A stretch of DNA of 64,000 nucleotides from RGIG8050 sp045588915 (GTDB lineage: Bacteria; Bacillota; Clostridia; Christensenellales; UBA1242): positions 51,643 to 115,642 of the forward strand of contig JAZNFA010000002.1 of the NCBI GenBank assembly GCA_045588915.1, given 5' to 3'. Each line of letters opens with the position of its first letter. Position 1 is the stretch's first letter. Below, piece by piece: positions 1-9,279 of this stretch. The notes beneath the pieces are model-generated. The model had not been told where the DNA came from, searched no databases, and was given only the letters and a program-made list of their open reading frames with translations. The translations under genes and the position numbers were made by a program.

Positions 1-1647
1 AGTATGTATGGTGATGGTGAAAGTGATTATTCTCCAACTTTCATTGGTCAACTTGCTACCGAAAATGATTTAGCCGAAGCCATTGAATTTGCTTCAGACC
101 GTGCGGCATTCTTGGCGTTGTTCCGTGCAAAGCATACAGCAGCAGATTATATTCATTGGGCACATGACTTTAAATATCAAGTATGGGATAATAAGGATAA
201 ATTATATTTAAATAAATTCTTCCGTTTGAATCATTACATTTATTATGTCCAACAAGGTTTGGATGAAAAATTGGGTACGTACAGTCAAGAAGCATTTGCG
301 CCAGATGACTTCAAATGGGTATTGAACCAAGAAATTCGTAGCGATATTTTCTATAATGGCGTTACGCAGGAAGCACGTACCACGGATTTGGTGGAATACC
401 GTATGAATTGGTACAATAACGGCGAACCGTTTATGACATACCGTGATTATTGTGAATGGATCAATATCTATGCGTACAATGATGATTACAGTAATGACCG
501 TGGTGATATGCCGGAAGTTGATGTGGGTACTGGTGAACCCACGGAACAAAAATCAACCGAAGGTTGGTTGACCATTGATGCGTTTGCTGTATGGAAACGT
601 ATGGAAAAATACGAAAACAATGTGGAATATTTGGCAAAAATTGGTGGCACAACCGACCAATCCGAAATTTTTGCACCGATTTTGAAACGTCAAATCAGTA
701 CCACAGTTTTCCCAAAAATTAAAAATAGTGGTGAACGCGAAAAAGACGAAAAAACATATGTCGAAAAGGGTGATTATGTGTTGAAACAAATCACTGAACC
801 AAAAGTGATTGATAATGTTGATGTAATTGAATATGAGACTACGGCTGTAAAATATTATGATTGGGATGATAATTTAAGTAAAGATGACTATGATGCTAAC
901 CGAATGGATCCTAACCATCAACGTCATTTCCTTGATCGATATGAATATAACGAAAGGTATAATATCAGAGAAATCAACCGCGGTTCAATCGGTGATGATT
1001 CCAGTACTTCGAATATGTATAGTAATGCTACAAACTATATTAATGATGCAAAATTTGCCAAGGTTTGCGATCATGAATGTGGTGGTAAAAGTGGTATTGA
1101 CCCAATAGAAACTCCAACGCTGTGTACCAATTCGACGCACGCAGCGTATCAGGTTATCCAATGGAATACACGATATGGTGTTGGACGTTGGAGTGGAAAA
1201 AAACATAACGGTGAAGCTTCGGTTATGTATGTTTTAAAACTTGATGAGTCTAAAATTACATCAGAAAAAATTGATCAGTATACAACAGGCATATGGTGGT
1301 GGAAAGAGACACATGAAATTACTATGAACCATCCAGAGAAGGAATATGCACAATTGTATATACCATTTGATTACTTCAAACGCGCATGTCAACAAATTAA
1401 ATCCGTTTATTCGTCAACCAATGGTTATGCAGGGTACTTTAATTATATGAAATTCTGGGCAAGAAATGGTGGTTATAATTGGATTTGTGATTTCAGCGAA
1501 TATGACGGTCCACGTACCGGTGTGCACGAAGTTTCGAAAACTTATTTGGAAACGGCATTCTGGAATAGTTATGATGGCACAAAAACACCATTGAAAGATC
1601 CTAACGCAAATACAAAAGCCATTATATGGCACAAAGAAGACAAATAA
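1..1647 (+). CDS. Unrecognised large protein, 3' part only
   Basis: The reading frame is open from the first base of the window, so the real start probably lies upstream; the first Met is at base 4. The visible 548 residues are rich in Tyr, Trp, Asn and Asp and have no transmembrane stretch or family motif that I recognise. A Cys pair of the form CDHEC lies near residue 354 and a third Cys near 373. The composition suits an extracytoplasmic or surface protein, but that is inference. It ends at a strong bidirectional terminator and faces two convergent lipoprotein genes, which may belong to the same envelope theme. Function unknown. Confidence 0.6.
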   Translation, partial: SMYGDGESDYSPTFIGQLATENDLAEAIEFASDRAAFLALFRAKHTAADYIHWAHDFKYQVWDNKDKLYLNKFFRLNHYIYYVQQGLDEKLGTYSQEAFAPDDFKWVLNQEIRSDIFYNGVTQEARTTDLVEYRMNWYNNGEPFMTYRDYCEWINIYAYNDDYSNDRGDMPEVDVGTGEPTEQKSTEGWLTIDAFAVWKRMEKYENNVEYLAKIGGTTDQSEIFAPILKRQISTTVFPKIKNSGEREKDEKTYVEKGDYVLKQITEPKVIDNVDVIEYETTAVKYYDWDDNLSKDDYDANRMDPNHQRHFLDRYEYNERYNIREINRGSIGDDSSTSNMYSNATNYINDAKFAKVCDHECGGKSGIDPIETPTLCTNSTHAAYQVIQWNTRYGVGRWSGKKHNGEASVMYVLKLDESKITSEKIDQYTTGIWWWKETHEITMNHPEKEYAQLYIPFDYFKRACQQIKSVYSSTNGYAGYFNYMKFWARNGGYNWICDFSEYDGPRTGVHEVSKTYLETAFWNSYDGTKTPLKDPNANTKAIIWHKEDK

Positions 1648-1671
1648 AAAAGGCGTCGAAACGCCTTTTTT
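1646..1671. terminator. Bidirectional intrinsic terminator
   Basis: An 11-bp perfect stem with a CGAA loop has an A-run on the left and a T-run on the right, so it can terminate transcription from both sides. It separates the convergent genes ending at 1647 and 1689. Confidence 0.9.
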
Positions 1672-1688
1672 AATTTAATTGTTTGGTG

Positions 1689-2681
1689 TTATTTTGACAT
1701 ACCTTGTTGTTGTTCGGCTTGATACATTTCACGAGCAACTTCTTGCATTACTTTTTTTATGTTTATTTCAGCACTGCAAGATGTATGTTTTAAAGCCGAA
1801 GTAGAAAGATCATGCATAGCTGCTAAGGAATTTGATGTCATGGCAATGTTAATTACTTGTTGAAGATCACGTACGGTAATGTCATTGCCCATGGTTTTGA
1901 CCGCTTTGTTTAGCAAACGATCCATCTCGTTGGTTGTTTGTTGACAATTTTGTTGGTCAATGTCTTGGTTTAAATCAAAGGGGTTATTGATAACGCCTGT
2001 TGTCCAAGCGTTATTAATATCCTCTCTGACATTTTCGTATGTGTTCTTTTGGCTACTGGGGACATTTTTATAAGAACCCAAACCGTATCCAAATGCTTCA
2101 TTACTTAATGTTTCGTAACAACGTCTGAAAAGGTGACGTTCGCGGTTATTATCAATATTACGAATAATGTTTTCAAAAATATAAACTGATGGTTGTGCCA
2201 CACCTTTGATGGTCGAGTCAAAGCTGTATGGATTGTCTGATGTTTCATTCAAACGTTGGAATTTATTATTTTTTTCTTCGTTAATGAATTGTGCAAAATA
2301 TGCTTCGGCAGCAGGGCGGTCCTTTAATGAATCACTGAATTTATCAACCAAACCTTTCACATAGGTTTCGCCTTTGCCTAAGTAGTGGTTAACGCCTTTT
2401 GCCATATTTCCATTGATGCGAAAACTATCTTCACCAAAGAAGCTGTGCACGGTGTAATTTCCATTGCCCATAGTTTTATCACTTGGAATACCATATTCAT
2501 CTTGTTCTTTACCTGGTTCTGGTTTTTCAATTCCTGGTTTGTCTGGATAATCAGGATTTTGTGGTCCATTTGGATTTGGACATCCTGTAAACATCATGGT
2601 GCTGGCAGCCAATGCTGTTCCCATGACACCGATTTTTACGCCTTTTTTCATGACGTTTTTCAATTTGTTTAATTTTTCCAT
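1689..2681 (-). CDS. Putative lipoprotein, paralogue of the neighbouring gene
   Basis: 330 residues. The N-terminus has Lys residues, a hydrophobic stretch and a lipobox-like FTGC with Cys34, followed by a Pro/Asn/Gly-rich linker, so export and lipidation are likely. The mature part is alpha-helical and hydrophilic with few Cys. It shares an ordered set of motifs with the next gene (NGNY-VH-F near residue 73, NEA--GL, D--NC--TT--D-LL, a final LKH--C), so the two are tandem paralogues. I do not recognise the family. The last third carries a Gln-rich tail. Transcribed away from recD2, probably together with its paralogue or from its own start. Confidence 0.8.
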   Translation of the reverse strand: MEKLNKLKNVMKKGVKIGVMGTALAASTMMFTGCPNPNGPQNPDYPDKPGIEKPEPGKEQDEYGIPSDKTMGNGNYTVHSFFGEDSFRINGNMAKGVNHYLGKGETYVKGLVDKFSDSLKDRPAAEAYFAQFINEEKNNKFQRLNETSDNPYSFDSTIKGVAQPSVYIFENIIRNIDNNRERHLFRRCYETLSNEAFGYGLGSYKNVPSSQKNTYENVREDINNAWTTGVINNPFDLNQDIDQQNCQQTTNEMDRLLNKAVKTMGNDITVRDLQQVINIAMTSNSLAAMHDLSTSALKHTSCSAEINIKKVMQEVAREMYQAEQQQGMSK

Positions 2682-2762
2682 ACTATATTATAAAAAATTT
2701 ACACACCAAAAGTCAATAAATTATCATAAATTCTTTAATAATTTTAAAAAAATTAAACAAGT

Positions 2763-3731
2763 TTAACGTTCAAAACCTTGTTGCCTTTGTTCCATCATCG
2801 TTTTTTGACGGTGTGCCGTTTCCATCATTTGTTGAATTTTATTTTCAATATTGCAATCACTATGTTTAAGTTCTTTGGCAGTGTAGTTGTCCATTGCGTT
2901 CCATGAATAAGTAAGTAAAGCAATATTGATAAGATTACGTAAGTCACTGATAAACACGTCAATATTTGACTCCGAATACATTTTGTGGCTGGCGAGGTCG
3001 AGCAACCCATCCAAATGACTGGTGGTGCGACGGCAATTACGCTCATCAACGTCTTGTGCATAATTGGTGCTGTTTAGTCTTTCGTTGCGATACCAAGCAT
3101 TTTGAATACGGTTACGTTCTCGGTAATATTGACCCATTGCAGAAGTGGAATGATTTTTATCACGATTTTTGCTGAGTCCTTCAAGGTAAGCTTCGTTAGC
3201 AAGGGTAGCGAAACACAACATAAAAGCTTCACGGTCGGTTGTTGTATCTAAGTGACGGATGACATCGGCTAAAGCATAGGCGCAGGGGATTGCAATTTGG
3301 TCGTGCATACGGTCGAAGATTGCACCTTTAGTGATTTTAACATCGTTGATTTTAAATTTACGCAGAGTAAAGCCGCGGAAAAAATTGGCAACACTGCCAC
3401 GATTGGAATATGTCTGACGAAATTTATGATAAGCATCTTCAATGTATTTTTCACCTATATCATAATAGTTTTGAATATCTTTATCGGCAGTGAAGTGGTC
3501 AATCTTTGGTTCTTTGCCGATAAAATTGTGGACAAAGTAATTTCCATTGCCTAAACGTTTATCGTATGGTTTTGATGCCATATCTTGTGTTTGTTCTTCG
3601 AGTGGAATAACAATTTCTTGATTGTTAGGCTGGGTGCAACTGGTGAAAATAGTATTTGGTGTTACAAGTATAGTGCTTAAGATTCCGGCTTGAAAAATTT
3701 TTTTAATAACACTTTTACGTGGGGTTTTCAT
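2763..3731 (-). CDS. Putative lipoprotein, paralogue of the downstream gene
   Basis: 322 residues with a signal peptide ending in FTSC (Cys32), a lipobox-like site. The same motif order as the 1689-2681 protein is visible (GNGNYFVHNF, NEAYLEGL, RNCRRTT, LKHSDC), but overall identity looks low, so the duplication is old or fast-evolving. No enzymatic motif was seen. An 81-base spacer without a clear terminator separates the pair, so co-transcription is possible. Its start lies 58 bases from the divergent recD2 start. Surface-exposed lipoprotein is the best call; function unknown. Confidence 0.8.
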   Translation of the reverse strand: MKTPRKSVIKKIFQAGILSTILVTPNTIFTSCTQPNNQEIVIPLEEQTQDMASKPYDKRLGNGNYFVHNFIGKEPKIDHFTADKDIQNYYDIGEKYIEDAYHKFRQTYSNRGSVANFFRGFTLRKFKINDVKITKGAIFDRMHDQIAIPCAYALADVIRHLDTTTDREAFMLCFATLANEAYLEGLSKNRDKNHSTSAMGQYYRERNRIQNAWYRNERLNSTNYAQDVDERNCRRTTSHLDGLLDLASHKMYSESNIDVFISDLRNLINIALLTYSWNAMDNYTAKELKHSDCNIENKIQQMMETAHRQKTMMEQRQQGFER

Positions 3732-3752
3732 AATTTAGCATAAATCATTTCA

Positions 3753-3781
3753 TTGCCAATGTCAATTTGGGCTTATATAAT
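3753..3781 (+). promoter_or_regulatory. recD2 promoter, leaderless arrangement
   Basis: TTGCCA and TATAAT are separated by 17 bases. The -10 box ends 8 bases before the recD2 ATG and no Shine-Dalgarno sequence lies between, so the transcript should begin at or next to the start codon. Confidence 0.7.
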
Positions 3782-3789
3782 AATCTAAG

Positions 3790-5964
3790 ATGGAAATTCA
3801 GGGCACGGTGTCGGCAATTGTTTTTGCAAACGAAGAAACGGGGTATCACGTCTTGCGTTTAGATAATAATTTAACTGCTGTTGGTGTTGCGCCGATGGTG
3901 TCTGTTGGAACGGAATATAAATTTATTGGCGAATTCGTAAATAATGCAAAACACGGCAAGCAATTTGCTTTTAATGAAATGATTTTAATGCCACCAGATA
4001 GTGAAGAAAAGATTCTCGCTTTCTTGGGTGGTGGTTTATTGCCTGGTGTTGGACCTGCGACAGCACGAAAAATTGTAAAAAAATTTGGCTTAGATACAAT
4101 AGCTGTGATTGAGACACGTCCTGATGATTTGACGCAGATTAAAGGTATTTCGCCACAACGTGCACAAAAAATTGCGACCAGTTATATGGCTGTACGCGAA
4201 ATGCAGTCGGTGATGATGTGGTTGTATCGTTTTGAAATAAGTTTGAATTTGTCTTTGAAAATTTACCAGCAATACGGTAAAGATACGATTGCGACGGTTA
4301 CAAAAAATCCGTATCTCTTAATTGAGACGATTGATGGAATTGGCTTTTTGACCGCCGACAATATGGCTAAAAAATTGGGTGTGAGTTATAATGGCACGTT
4401 TCGTGTCCGTGCTGGGGTAGTTCATACTTTAAAGGTGAGTGCTGAAGCGGACGGCCATACTTATGTAACATTACCGGATTTGATAAGTAAGGTTTGTCAT
4501 TTGCTCAGAATTAAAATGGAGCAGTTGACCCCGACCTTTAATACAATTATTAACGAATTATGTATTGACCGTATTGTTGTTGCTGGGGACGTTGACGGTG
4601 TTCAAGGGTTACAGTTGATTCGATTCTTTAATGCAGAGAAGGCAATTGCTCAAAAGTTGCTTTTGCTAATGCAAGAACCTAAACAACTTCCAAATGTTGA
4701 TGCTTTGATTGAACATTACGAAAAAATACAAGGAATTACCTTTCACGATGCACAAAAAATTGCCATTAAACAAGCCGTATCTGGTGGTGTTACTGTGATA
4801 ACAGGTGGACCGGGAACGGGAAAAACGACAATTATTAAAGCAATTTTGTATATAAATCAAGCAAACGAAATAAGCACTCAAATGTTGGCACCTACGGGGC
4901 GTGCCGCTAAACGAATTGAAGAAACAACTGGTCAGGCTGCAATGACGATTCATCGTTGCTTGGAAAAACTTTCGCATGATGTACACAACGGTTTTATAAC
5001 TCAAGATATGATTATCGTTGATGAAGTTTCTATGTGTGATTGTTTGTTGACGGCGTCTTTGTTGAAGAAGGTCTTGGCAGGGACAAAACTTGTTTTTATC
5101 GGGGATAGTGATCAATTGCCGTCGGTTGGAGCGGGGAATGTCTTGGCAGATATTATAGAATCTGGCGTTGTGCCTACGATTAAACTAACTCAGATTTATC
5201 GAACGGGTGATAAGGCAACAATTGCGATAAATGCGCATCGTATAAATCACGGCGAGATGCCTTTTTTGGATAATAAAAGCTCTGATTTCTTTTATAGTTG
5301 TGCTGAAACGCCGGAATTGATTAAAAACAATATATTGGGGTTATGTTCATCACGAATACCACAATATCTAGATGTAGATAGTAGTAAAGTGCAGGTTTTA
5401 GCACCAATGAAATTAGGTGTTGCTGGCGTAATCAATTTGAATAAATGCTTACAAGAAATACTTAATCCACCGGCAGAAAATAAGGCTGAATTGTTGTATG
5501 GTGAAACTATTTTTCGTGTTGGTGATCGTGTTATGCATACTGTGAATAACTATAAACAAGAATGGATCAGAAACAGCGAAGAAGGTAAAGGGATTTTTAA
5601 CGGTGATATTGGTAAAATTGTTGAAATAAATAAGTTTAGTAAGGAAATTACTGTGGAGCTTGAAGATGGTCGCGTGACAATTTATCCTGCTTCGGAATTT
5701 TCAGCGCTAACTTTATCTTATGCAATTACTGTACATAAGAGTCAGGGGTGTGAATTTGATGCAGTAATCATTCCTGTGGTGGCTGGTGCATATATGATTA
5801 TGACACGAAATCTTTTATATACTGCCGTAACACGTGCAAAGCGATTAGTAATGTTGGTTGGGAAACAAGAAAACGTACAAAAAATGGTTAATAATACTTT
5901 TACTAAGAAGCGTAATTCTTGCTTGAATAAATATTTACAATATTTTAAAGATATGCCATACTAA
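3790..5964 (+). CDS. recD2: RecD2-type ATP-dependent 5'-3' DNA helicase
   Basis: 724 residues, the usual length for RecD2 (RecD/TraA family). An N-terminal OB-like and helix-hairpin-helix region (GVGPATARKIVKKFG near residue 87) precedes the helicase core. Walker A GGPGTGKTT is near residue 339, the Walker B motif DEVSM near 411, GDSDQLPSVGAG near 438, and the C-terminal motifs TVHKSQG and LLYTAVTRAKR complete a superfamily 1B helicase. RecD2 acts in DNA repair and replication-fork maintenance, independently of RecBC. It is followed after 7 bases by pheS, so it may be the first gene of a recD2-pheS-pheT transcript. The start is fixed by the promoter just upstream. Confidence 0.95.
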   Translation: MEIQGTVSAIVFANEETGYHVLRLDNNLTAVGVAPMVSVGTEYKFIGEFVNNAKHGKQFAFNEMILMPPDSEEKILAFLGGGLLPGVGPATARKIVKKFGLDTIAVIETRPDDLTQIKGISPQRAQKIATSYMAVREMQSVMMWLYRFEISLNLSLKIYQQYGKDTIATVTKNPYLLIETIDGIGFLTADNMAKKLGVSYNGTFRVRAGVVHTLKVSAEADGHTYVTLPDLISKVCHLLRIKMEQLTPTFNTIINELCIDRIVVAGDVDGVQGLQLIRFFNAEKAIAQKLLLLMQEPKQLPNVDALIEHYEKIQGITFHDAQKIAIKQAVSGGVTVITGGPGTGKTTIIKAILYINQANEISTQMLAPTGRAAKRIEETTGQAAMTIHRCLEKLSHDVHNGFITQDMIIVDEVSMCDCLLTASLLKKVLAGTKLVFIGDSDQLPSVGAGNVLADIIESGVVPTIKLTQIYRTGDKATIAINAHRINHGEMPFLDNKSSDFFYSCAETPELIKNNILGLCSSRIPQYLDVDSSKVQVLAPMKLGVAGVINLNKCLQEILNPPAENKAELLYGETIFRVGDRVMHTVNNYKQEWIRNSEEGKGIFNGDIGKIVEINKFSKEITVELEDGRVTIYPASEFSALTLSYAITVHKSQGCEFDAVIIPVVAGAYMIMTRNLLYTAVTRAKRLVMLVGKQENVQKMVNNTFTKKRNSCLNKYLQYFKDMPY

Positions 5965-5971
5965 AATTTAT

Positions 5972-6976
5972 ATGGACGACATAGAAAAAGAGTTAGAGCA
6001 AATTCAAACTGAGGCTGATTTGGCTGTTTTCCACAAAAATTATCTTTCAAAAGCTGGAAAATTGACACAAATGATGGCAAGTTTGAAAGATTTATCGCCG
6101 GAAGAACGCGCAGAAGCAGGGAAACGTTATAATGAACTGAAGCGTACGATTGAGATAAAGTTTTTCCAAAAACAAGCTGCTTTGCGAGCTGCTGCTGTAA
6201 ATGAAAAGTTGAAAAATGACCCGTTAATTGATATTACCGTACCTGCGATGAATCAATTACAGGGAAGTTTGCATCCGATTACTTATTTAACTCGTCGTAT
6301 CTCTGAAATTTGCAGATCAATGGGTTTTTTAGTTGTTGATGGGAATGAAGTTGTTACCGAATTTGAAAATTTTGATGCTGTAAATATTCCATCTGACCAT
6401 CCTGCACGTGATATGCAAGATACTTTTTGGCTGACGAATGGTAAATTATTAAAGACACAGACTTCGGCAATGCAGAATGAAATTTTGAAAAAATATGGTC
6501 CTGTTGTGTCGGCAATTTTTCCAGGGCGTTGTTATCGTAACGAAGCAACTGATGCTAGTCATGAATTTTCTTTCTTTCAATGTGAAGGTATGATGGTCGG
6601 TGAAAATGTATCAATTGCTAACTTGATTTATGTAATGAAGACAATTTTGTCTGAAATTTATGGCCGTGAAATTGAAGTACGATTACGTCCAGGATATTTC
6701 CCTTTTGTTGAGCCAGGTTTTGAATTAGATGCAAGTTGTCCTTTTTGTGGGGGCAAAGGATGTAGTGTTTGTAAACAATCTGGTTGGATCGAATTTTGTG
6801 GTTGTGGAATGATACATGCTAACGTTTTGCAAAAAGCAGGGGTAGACCCTCAAAAATATCAAGGTTTTGCGTTTGGTTTTGGATTGACTCGTATGGCAAT
6901 GACGCAATATGCAGTAAATGACGTTCGCTTGTTTAATTCAGGAAATTTAGAATTTTTAAGAGGGTTAAAACGATGA
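5972..6976 (+). CDS. pheS: Phenylalanine-tRNA ligase alpha subunit
   Basis: 334 residues, typical of bacterial PheS. A short N-terminal coiled coil is followed by the class II catalytic core with motif 2 (GRCYRNEATDASHEFSFFQ, near residue 186) and motif 3 (FGFGLTRMAM, near 300). It forms the alpha2-beta2 enzyme that charges tRNA-Phe. A Cys cluster between residues 258 and 282 (CPFCGGKGCSVC and a later CGCG) resembles the Cys-rich loop seen in many Bacillota PheS. The stop overlaps the pheT start by four bases (ATGA), giving translational coupling and equal subunit supply. Confidence 0.97.
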   Translation: MDDIEKELEQIQTEADLAVFHKNYLSKAGKLTQMMASLKDLSPEERAEAGKRYNELKRTIEIKFFQKQAALRAAAVNEKLKNDPLIDITVPAMNQLQGSLHPITYLTRRISEICRSMGFLVVDGNEVVTEFENFDAVNIPSDHPARDMQDTFWLTNGKLLKTQTSAMQNEILKKYGPVVSAIFPGRCYRNEATDASHEFSFFQCEGMMVGENVSIANLIYVMKTILSEIYGREIEVRLRPGYFPFVEPGFELDASCPFCGGKGCSVCKQSGWIEFCGCGMIHANVLQKAGVDPQKYQGFAFGFGLTRMAMTQYAVNDVRLFNSGNLEFLRGLKR

Positions 6977-9279
6977 AAATTTCAGTAGATTGGTTAAAGG
7001 AATACGTTGATTTGCAAGGAATAACTGCACAAGAAATTGCAGACAAGTTAACACAAATTACTTGCGAAGTTGAGGAAGTTGTTAAAGTTGGTTATGGGCT
7101 GGATACAGTTGTTGTTGGTAAAATTTTAACTTGTGATGCTCACCCACAAAGTGACCATTTGCATTTATTAACTGTTGATATTGGTAAAAAAGAACCTTTA
7201 AATATTGTTTGTGGTGCTCCTAATGCTAGGGCAGGTATTGTGGTTGCTGTTGCGACTGTTGGAACTGTTATGCCGGATGGAATGGAAATCGTACCTGCAA
7301 AAATTCGTAGTTGCGAAAGTTTCGGTATGTGTTGTTCTTATGCTGAACTTGGCTATAAGGCTGATAATGAAGGAATTATTGAGTTGTCTAGTGATACTAA
7401 ATTAGGTGTATCGATTACTCAAGTTTTACCCGGTTTGCAAGATGAAATTATTGATATTGATAACAAGAGTATTACGAATCGTCCGGATTTATGGGGACAT
7501 TATGGTATCGCTCGCGAATTATCGGTAATTTTTGATCGTCCTTTAAAGAAGATAGATACGGCTATTGTTCATAAATATGATGATTTAGAACCTTTAAAAA
7601 TTAAAATCGAAAATGATCATTGTTTATCTTATGGAGCAATTAAGATTGCTAATCTTGGTGGGGTAATTTCGCCAGATGTTATTCAAAATCGTTTGTATAA
7701 ATTAGGTCATAATAGTCACGGCTTTTTGGTTGATTTGACTAATTATGTAATGTTTGCTTACGGAAATCCATTACATGCTTTTGATGCTGGAAAGGTTAAT
7801 GATATTTCTATTGGTAATGTTAAGGCCGGTACTGAGTTTGAAACTTTAAAAGACAACAAAATTACAGCGAATGACGATATGTTGTTTATTAAGAGCAATG
7901 GAAAACCGATTGCTTTAGCCGGGGTAATGGGTGGCAAGAACAGTGAAATAACTGAAACGACTACTGAAACAGTCTTGGAAGTTGCAACTTTTGATGCTGC
8001 AAATATTCGTCATACTTCGGTTGCTGTTGGTATTCGTAGTGATGCAAGTATGCGTTACGAGAAGTCTTTGGACCCAGAATTGAATTGGTTGGCAGTGGCT
8101 GAATTTTTACGTTTAACCAACAAATTTGCGCCACAGGCCCAAATAAAGTCTTCATTTACACGTATGGTAAGTAAAAAGGGACAACAACCTGTGCGTGAAA
8201 TTGTTGTAACTAAACAAAAGTTAAATAGTTATACTGGTGTTGATTTTAGTGGATTGGACGCAATGATAAGTCAAAAATTAACTGGCTTAGGTTTTCAACC
8301 AAAGATAGACGATGAAAAAATTGTGGTAACTGTACCTTCGTGGCGTAGCTGGAAGGATGTAACAATGCCGGCTGATGTAATTGAAGAAATTATTCGAAAT
8401 TATGGTTATCAAAATATTAAGCCTGTTGCTCCTGTTGTTAATGTTGTGCCTGTTCCTTTTGCGCCGATTTCTAAGATTAAAGATACGTTAAAAGATATGT
8501 TGGCGTGGAAATATGCTTTCAGTGAAGTCCATACGAATATTTGGTATGATACAAAAACATTAAAACATTTGAAATTGGAAGTTCCGTCATATGCAACAGT
8601 ACAAAATCCATTTAACAAAGATGATAATCGTATTCGTAGTATGATGTTGCCGAGTATGTTAACTGTTGCTTCAAACAATAAGATGCAATCAAATGTTCGT
8701 GTATTTGAAATCGGTCGAGTAATTAACGAAGATGGTAGTGAGACTGAAAATTTGGCTGGTGTAGCAGTGGGTATGGGTTATAAAGCTTTGAGTGAAATGA
8801 TTACATCGATATTTACTCATATTGGTATGCCTGTTTCGTTCCGTTTAGAGCAGTCTGCTTTGGGTGTGTGGCATCCAAAAAACAATGCACAAATTCTTCA
8901 AGGTGATAAAGTTGTGGGGACGATTGGAATTATTCATCCACAAGTAATGGCTGATGCTGTTGGTTTTGAATTGAATTTGTCTGCTTTTAATTTTGAGTCA
9001 ATTGCTCAAGAAGTAGCTCCTATTTTATCAAAATTCCCAAAAACTGAATTAGATTTCACATTTATTTGGAATGGGGTATTTGCTGATTTAGATGCGATTT
9101 GGCGTAAGTATCATAATCCATTAGTGACTAAGTATTGTTTGTCGGGAGTGTATGAAAATAAATTTACTTTAACGTTTACATTGTCAAGTATGGAAAAAAC
9201 GCTGGATAAGGCCGAAATTAACAAAATTCATCAAGAAATTCTTGACTTTGCAACGCAAAATAGTGTACATCTAGGATAG
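6973..9279 (+). CDS. pheT: Phenylalanine-tRNA ligase beta subunit
   Basis: 768 residues, slightly shorter than the usual 790-810. The domain order is standard: an EMAP-II-like tRNA-binding domain (about 40-150), the B3/B4 editing region (about 205-370), B5 (about 400-470), the pseudo-catalytic core, and a C-terminal anticodon-binding ferredoxin-like domain (about 680-768, LSKFPKTELDFTF). It completes the PheRS heterotetramer and edits misacylated tRNA. It is translationally coupled to pheS (ATGA) and its TAG stop shares a base with the GTG start of the next gene. Confidence 0.97.
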   Translation: MKISVDWLKEYVDLQGITAQEIADKLTQITCEVEEVVKVGYGLDTVVVGKILTCDAHPQSDHLHLLTVDIGKKEPLNIVCGAPNARAGIVVAVATVGTVMPDGMEIVPAKIRSCESFGMCCSYAELGYKADNEGIIELSSDTKLGVSITQVLPGLQDEIIDIDNKSITNRPDLWGHYGIARELSVIFDRPLKKIDTAIVHKYDDLEPLKIKIENDHCLSYGAIKIANLGGVISPDVIQNRLYKLGHNSHGFLVDLTNYVMFAYGNPLHAFDAGKVNDISIGNVKAGTEFETLKDNKITANDDMLFIKSNGKPIALAGVMGGKNSEITETTTETVLEVATFDAANIRHTSVAVGIRSDASMRYEKSLDPELNWLAVAEFLRLTNKFAPQAQIKSSFTRMVSKKGQQPVREIVVTKQKLNSYTGVDFSGLDAMISQKLTGLGFQPKIDDEKIVVTVPSWRSWKDVTMPADVIEEIIRNYGYQNIKPVAPVVNVVPVPFAPISKIKDTLKDMLAWKYAFSEVHTNIWYDTKTLKHLKLEVPSYATVQNPFNKDDNRIRSMMLPSMLTVASNNKMQSNVRVFEIGRVINEDGSETENLAGVAVGMGYKALSEMITSIFTHIGMPVSFRLEQSALGVWHPKNNAQILQGDKVVGTIGIIHPQVMADAVGFELNLSAFNFESIAQEVAPILSKFPKTELDFTFIWNGVFADLDAIWRKYHNPLVTKYCLSGVYENKFTLTFTLSSMEKTLDKAEINKIHQEILDFATQNSVHLG

